A program made the position numbers and the translations under genes. The notes under the pieces were generated by a model. The model was not told where the DNA came from. It did no database searches and was given only the letters and a program-made list of their open reading frames with translations. From assembly GCF_017163935.1 (NCBI RefSeq), contig NZ_JABVZR010000001.1, forward strand, positions 248,001 through 312,000: a stretch of 64,000 nt of DNA, given 5' to 3'. The stretch comes from Novosphingobium terrae. GTDB taxonomy: Bacteria; Pseudomonadota; Alphaproteobacteria; Sphingomonadales; Sphingomonadaceae. Below, in pieces: positions 61,294 through 64,000 of this stretch. Each line of letters opens with the position of its first letter. Within the stretch, counting starts at the first letter, position 1.

Positions 61294-64000
61294 TCAGTGC
61301 GCCGCGCCCCAGCTTGGCCCCTTGCCGATTTCCACGCCCAGCGGCACGCCGATGGTGACGGAGGGCAGGGCGGCCTGTTCCATCACCTGACGGATCACCG
61401 CGCTGGCGGCCTCGACATCGCCCTCGGGCACTTCGAAGACCAGTTCGTCGTGGACTTGCAGAAGCATCTTCACGCCGGGCAGGCCCGCTTCGGCCAGCGC
61501 AGGCTCCATCTGGGCCATGGCGCGCTTGATGATGTCGGCGCAGGTGCCCTGAATCGGGGCGTTGATCGCGGCGCGCTCGCTGCCCTGACGTTCGGCCTGG
61601 TTCTTGGAACCAATACGCGGGAACCAGCATTTGCGGCCGAACAGCGTCTCCGAATAGCCCTTCTCACGCACGCTGGAGAGCGTGTCATGGATATAGCGCT
61701 GGATGCCGGGGAAGCGCTGGAAATAGGTGTCGATCATGCCCTGCGCTTCCTCGGGCGTGACGCCCAGGCGCGGAGCGAGGCCCCAGCGGCTGATGCCATA
61801 GAGGATGGCGAAGTTGATGGTTTTGGCACGCCCGCGCGTCTCGCGGTCGACATGGCCGAACAGCTCCTGAGCGGTGGCGGCGTGAATGTCCGCCCCTGCC
61901 GCGAAGGCCGCCTTCAGCTCGGGCACATCGGCCATATGCGCGGCCAGACGCAGTTCGATCTGGCTGTAGTCCGCCGAGAGAATCACATGGCCCGGATCGG
62001 CGACGAAACAGTCGCGAATCTGCCGCCCGATCTCGGTGCGGATCGGGATGTTCTGCAGATTGGGCTCGGTGGAGGAGAGGCGCCCGGTCTGCGCGCCCAC
62101 CAGCGAATAGGAGGTGTGGACGCGGCCTGTGACGGGGCTGATCGCGGCCTGCAACGCCTCGGTGTAGGTCGAGCGCAGCTTGGAAAGCTGGCGCCATTCC
62201 AGCACCTTGCGTGCGATAGGCACGCCTTCGGCCTCCAGCTTTTCCAGCACCGACTGATCGGTGGAATATTGCCCGGTCTTGCCCTTCTTGCCGCCCTTCA
62301 GACCCATCTTGTCGAAGAGGATCTCGCCCAGCTGCTTGGGGCTGCCGATGGTGAAGGGCTGGCCGGCCAGCTCATGCACCTCACCCTCCAGCGCGCCGAT
62401 GGCCTCGGCAAATTGCGAGGACAGGCCTGCCAGCTTGTCGCGATCCACCCGGATGCCGCGCCGCTCCATGCCCGCGACCACGGGGATCAGCGGGCGGTCG
62501 ACACGCTCATAGATGCGCGTGGCCGATTCATGCGAGAGGCGGGGTTTCAGCAGGCGATGCAGGCGCCAGGTCACCTCGGCGTCCTCGGCGGCATATTGCG
62601 TGGCGCGGGCCAGCGGCACTTCGGCAAAGCTGATCGCCTTCTTGCCGGTGCCGCAGACCTCCTTGAAGGAGATGCAGGTGTGATCGAGATGGCGGCGTGC
62701 CAGCTCATCCATGCCATGGCCGCCGCCGATGCCGTCCTCGCTGCGTCCGGCGTCCATATCGAAGCTGATGACCATCGTGTCGTCGAGCGGCGCCACGGTG
62801 ATGCCGAAACGCGCCAGCACGTTGAGATCGTACTTCGCGTTCTGGCCGACTTTCAGCACCGCATCGCTTTCCAGCAGCGGCTTAAGGCGGGCGAGGGCGG
62901 TATTGCGGTCGATCTGCTCGGGCTTTTCGGCGAACATATCGGTGCCGCCATGGCCCAGCGGAATGTAGCAAGCCTGACCCGCACCAATCGACAGGCTGAC
63001 ACCAACCAGATCGGCACCAATGGCATCCAGAGCGCTGGTCTCTGTGTCGAAGGCCACCACGCGGGCGGCGAAGCAACGCTCGATCCAGCTGTCCAAAGCC
63101 TCCAATGTGGTGACGCAATCGTAGCCCTCCACATTGATGGCGGGCAAAGCAGCGGGTGCCTGAGGGCCAGCCAGAGCAGCAGGGGCTGCCGAAGCATTCG
63201 CGGGTTTGGCGGGATGAAGCTGCGTCGCACGCTCCGGGCTGCCGCGTCCGCCATCCAGGCGCTTCAGCAGGCTGGAAAAGCCGTGTTCGCTCAAAAATGC
63301 GGCCAAAGGCTCGGGCGGGATCTGGCCCAGCTTGAAATCATCCAGCGGCATCGGCAGCGCCGCATCCTCCTTCAGCGCCACCAGCACGCGCGAGAGGCGT
63401 GCCATATCGGCCTGCTCGATCAGACTGTCGCGCAGCTTGCTGGCCTTCATCGTCGGTGCAGCGGCCAGAGCTGATTCGAGATCGCCATGTTCGACGATCA
63501 GTTTCGTGGCCGTTTTGGGGCCGATGCCGCGAATACCGGGCACGTTATCCACCGAATCGCCCATCAGCGCCAACACGTCACCGACCCTGTCGGGCGTTAC
63601 ACCGAATTTTTCCGCGACCTCCGGAAGGAAGATCCGCAGATTTTTCATCGTGTCGAGCATGTCGATCCGCGCGCCGCTTTGATGGTCGCCCACCAGCTGC
63701 ATCAGATCCTTGTCGGAGGAGACGATCGTCACGTCCCAGCCCTGCGCCACGGCGGCGCGCGCGTAGGAGGCGATCAGATCGTCGGCTTCCAGCCCGGCTT
63801 CCTCGATGCAGGGCAGGCTGAAAGCGCGCGTCGCCTCCCGAATCAGCGGGAACTGGGGGACCAGATCTTCGGGCGGCGGCGGGCGGTTCGCCTTGTAATC
63901 GGGGTAGATGTCATTGCGGAAACTTTTGCTGCCCTTGTCCAGAATAACCGCCAAATGCGTGGGTCCATCGGCCTTGTGGAGGTCTTCGGCAAGTTTCCAC
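61294..64000 (-). CDS. polA: DNA polymerase I, 5' end cut by the window
   Basis: The gene continues past the right edge, and the visible part (about 900 codons) holds the rest of the 5' nuclease, a 3'-5' exonuclease domain with AFDTETSALD and YAAEDAEVTWRL (acidic residues intact), and the polymerase domain with LSADYSQIELRLAAH, RAKTINFAILYGIS and QVHDELVFEVPE. Used in repair and Okazaki fragment processing. The in-frame ATG at 63954 is not the true start: the frame is open upstream (KLAEDLHKADGPTHL). Confidence 0.95.
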   Translation of the reverse strand, partial: WKLAEDLHKADGPTHLAVILDKGSKSFRNDIYPDYKANRPPPPEDLVPQFPLIREATRAFSLPCIEEAGLEADDLIASYARAAVAQGWDVTIVSSDKDLMQLVGDHQSGARIDMLDTMKNLRIFLPEVAEKFGVTPDRVGDVLALMGDSVDNVPGIRGIGPKTATKLIVEHGDLESALAAAPTMKASKLRDSLIEQADMARLSRVLVALKEDAALPMPLDDFKLGQIPPEPLAAFLSEHGFSSLLKRLDGGRGSPERATQLHPAKPANASAAPAALAGPQAPAALPAINVEGYDCVTTLEALDSWIERCFAARVVAFDTETSALDAIGADLVGVSLSIGAGQACYIPLGHGGTDMFAEKPEQIDRNTALARLKPLLESDAVLKVGQNAKYDLNVLARFGITVAPLDDTMVISFDMDAGRSEDGIGGGHGMDELARRHLDHTCISFKEVCGTGKKAISFAEVPLARATQYAAEDAEVTWRLHRLLKPRLSHESATRIYERVDRPLIPVVAGMERRGIRVDRDKLAGLSSQFAEAIGALEGEVHELAGQPFTIGSPKQLGEILFDKMGLKGGKKGKTGQYSTDQSVLEKLEAEGVPIARKVLEWRQLSKLRSTYTEALQAAISPVTGRVHTSYSLVGAQTGRLSSTEPNLQNIPIRTEIGRQIRDCFVADPGHVILSADYSQIELRLAAHMADVPELKAAFAAGADIHAATAQELFGHVDRETRGRAKTINFAILYGISRWGLAPRLGVTPEEAQGMIDTYFQRFPGIQRYIHDTLSSVREKGYSETLFGRKCWFPRIGSKNQAERQGSERAAINAPIQGTCADIIKRAMAQMEPALAEAGLPGVKMLLQVHDELVFEVPEGDVEAASAVIRQVMEQAALPSVTIGVPLGVEIGKGPSWGAAH

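Noticed and set aside
61297..63474. 725-codon open frame antisense to polA
   Set aside because: Polar, histidine/glycine/glutamine-rich translation typical of antisense frames in GC-rich genes; polA motifs are clear on the other strand.
1..64000. tRNA, rRNA, CRISPR arrays, insertion sequences
   Set aside because: I looked for cloverleaf-like segments, spaced short repeats and transposase motifs and found none convincing; a covariance-model scan would be decisive.

Overview
The window reads as chromosomal DNA of a sphingomonad (Alphaproteobacteria, Sphingomonadales; Novosphingobium-like). The clues are high GC, a serine palmitoyltransferase paired with its own acyl carrier protein (the sphingolipid hallmark of the group), the alphaproteobacterial cell-cycle regulators CtrA and DivK, a single-cysteine DksA, DUF4167 and DUF3572 proteins, and a domesticated-phage cluster of the RcGTA type. 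The species cannot be fixed from this. No rRNA, tRNA, CRISPR array, transposase or integrase was seen.

Layout. 1-4 kb (+): the overlapping arginine/redox-chaperone operon argD-argF-hslO, then queC behind two leader hairpins. 4-5.2 kb (-): an OmpA-type porin with a 27-proline linker. 5.4-19.3 kb (-): a complete-looking gene transfer agent (GTA) structural operon of 18 genes, from terminase to tail, with mostly overlapping start/stop codons, one strong candidate promoter at its head and a terminator-like hairpin at its end. 19.5-30.9 kb: a DedA/YqaA membrane protein, the SPT-ACP sphingolipid pair, divK, a DUF3572 gene with a probable non-AUG start, HAD hydrolase-RidA-acyltransferase, dksA, PilZ, an orphan solute-binding lipoprotein, ctrA and trmB. 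30.9-45.9 kb: LD-carboxypeptidase, malic enzyme-PTA fusion, mutS, hydroxyacyl-CoA dehydrogenase, cobalamin adenosyltransferase, HIG1 protein, gluQRS, HNH protein, TonB, rpoN-lptB, pmbA. 46-47 kb: an AT-richer, probably acquired NucS-like nuclease gene. 47.2-64 kb: ppa, a DUF1345 protein with an M61 peptidase, hisS-prfA-prmC, a DUF4167 protein, lnt, metK (behind a SahR-like operator), a universal stress protein, two tandem putative small RNAs, a MscS channel and the 3' part of polA.

How the parts connect. The GTA operon, divK and ctrA lie within 24 kb of each other; in Rhodobacter and Caulobacter CtrA helps control GTA production, so the same link is plausible here, though the only CtrA-like box I found lies in front of ctrA itself. 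SPT and ACP supply the long-chain base of sphingolipids; LptB, OmpA, Lnt and TonB also serve the envelope, but SPT-ACP is a separate transcription unit.

Most unusual observations: (1) two tandem copies of a ~63-nt putative small RNA with the same promoter geometry, a C/U-rich single-stranded seed and an intrinsic terminator (59.6-60.1 kb); (2) a GTA in which the distal-tail gene carries a ~560-residue N-terminal extension that may be a TIM barrel, while the megatron gene is short and appears to lack its TIM barrel, and where the head stopper (gp7) slot is taken by a 55-residue protein; (3) two ~235-bp MITE-like folded elements placed directly after the stop codons of mutS and the HNH gene, and two copies of a 66-bp palindromic repeat; (4) the AT-rich nuclease gene ending at a perfect 15-bp inverted repeat.
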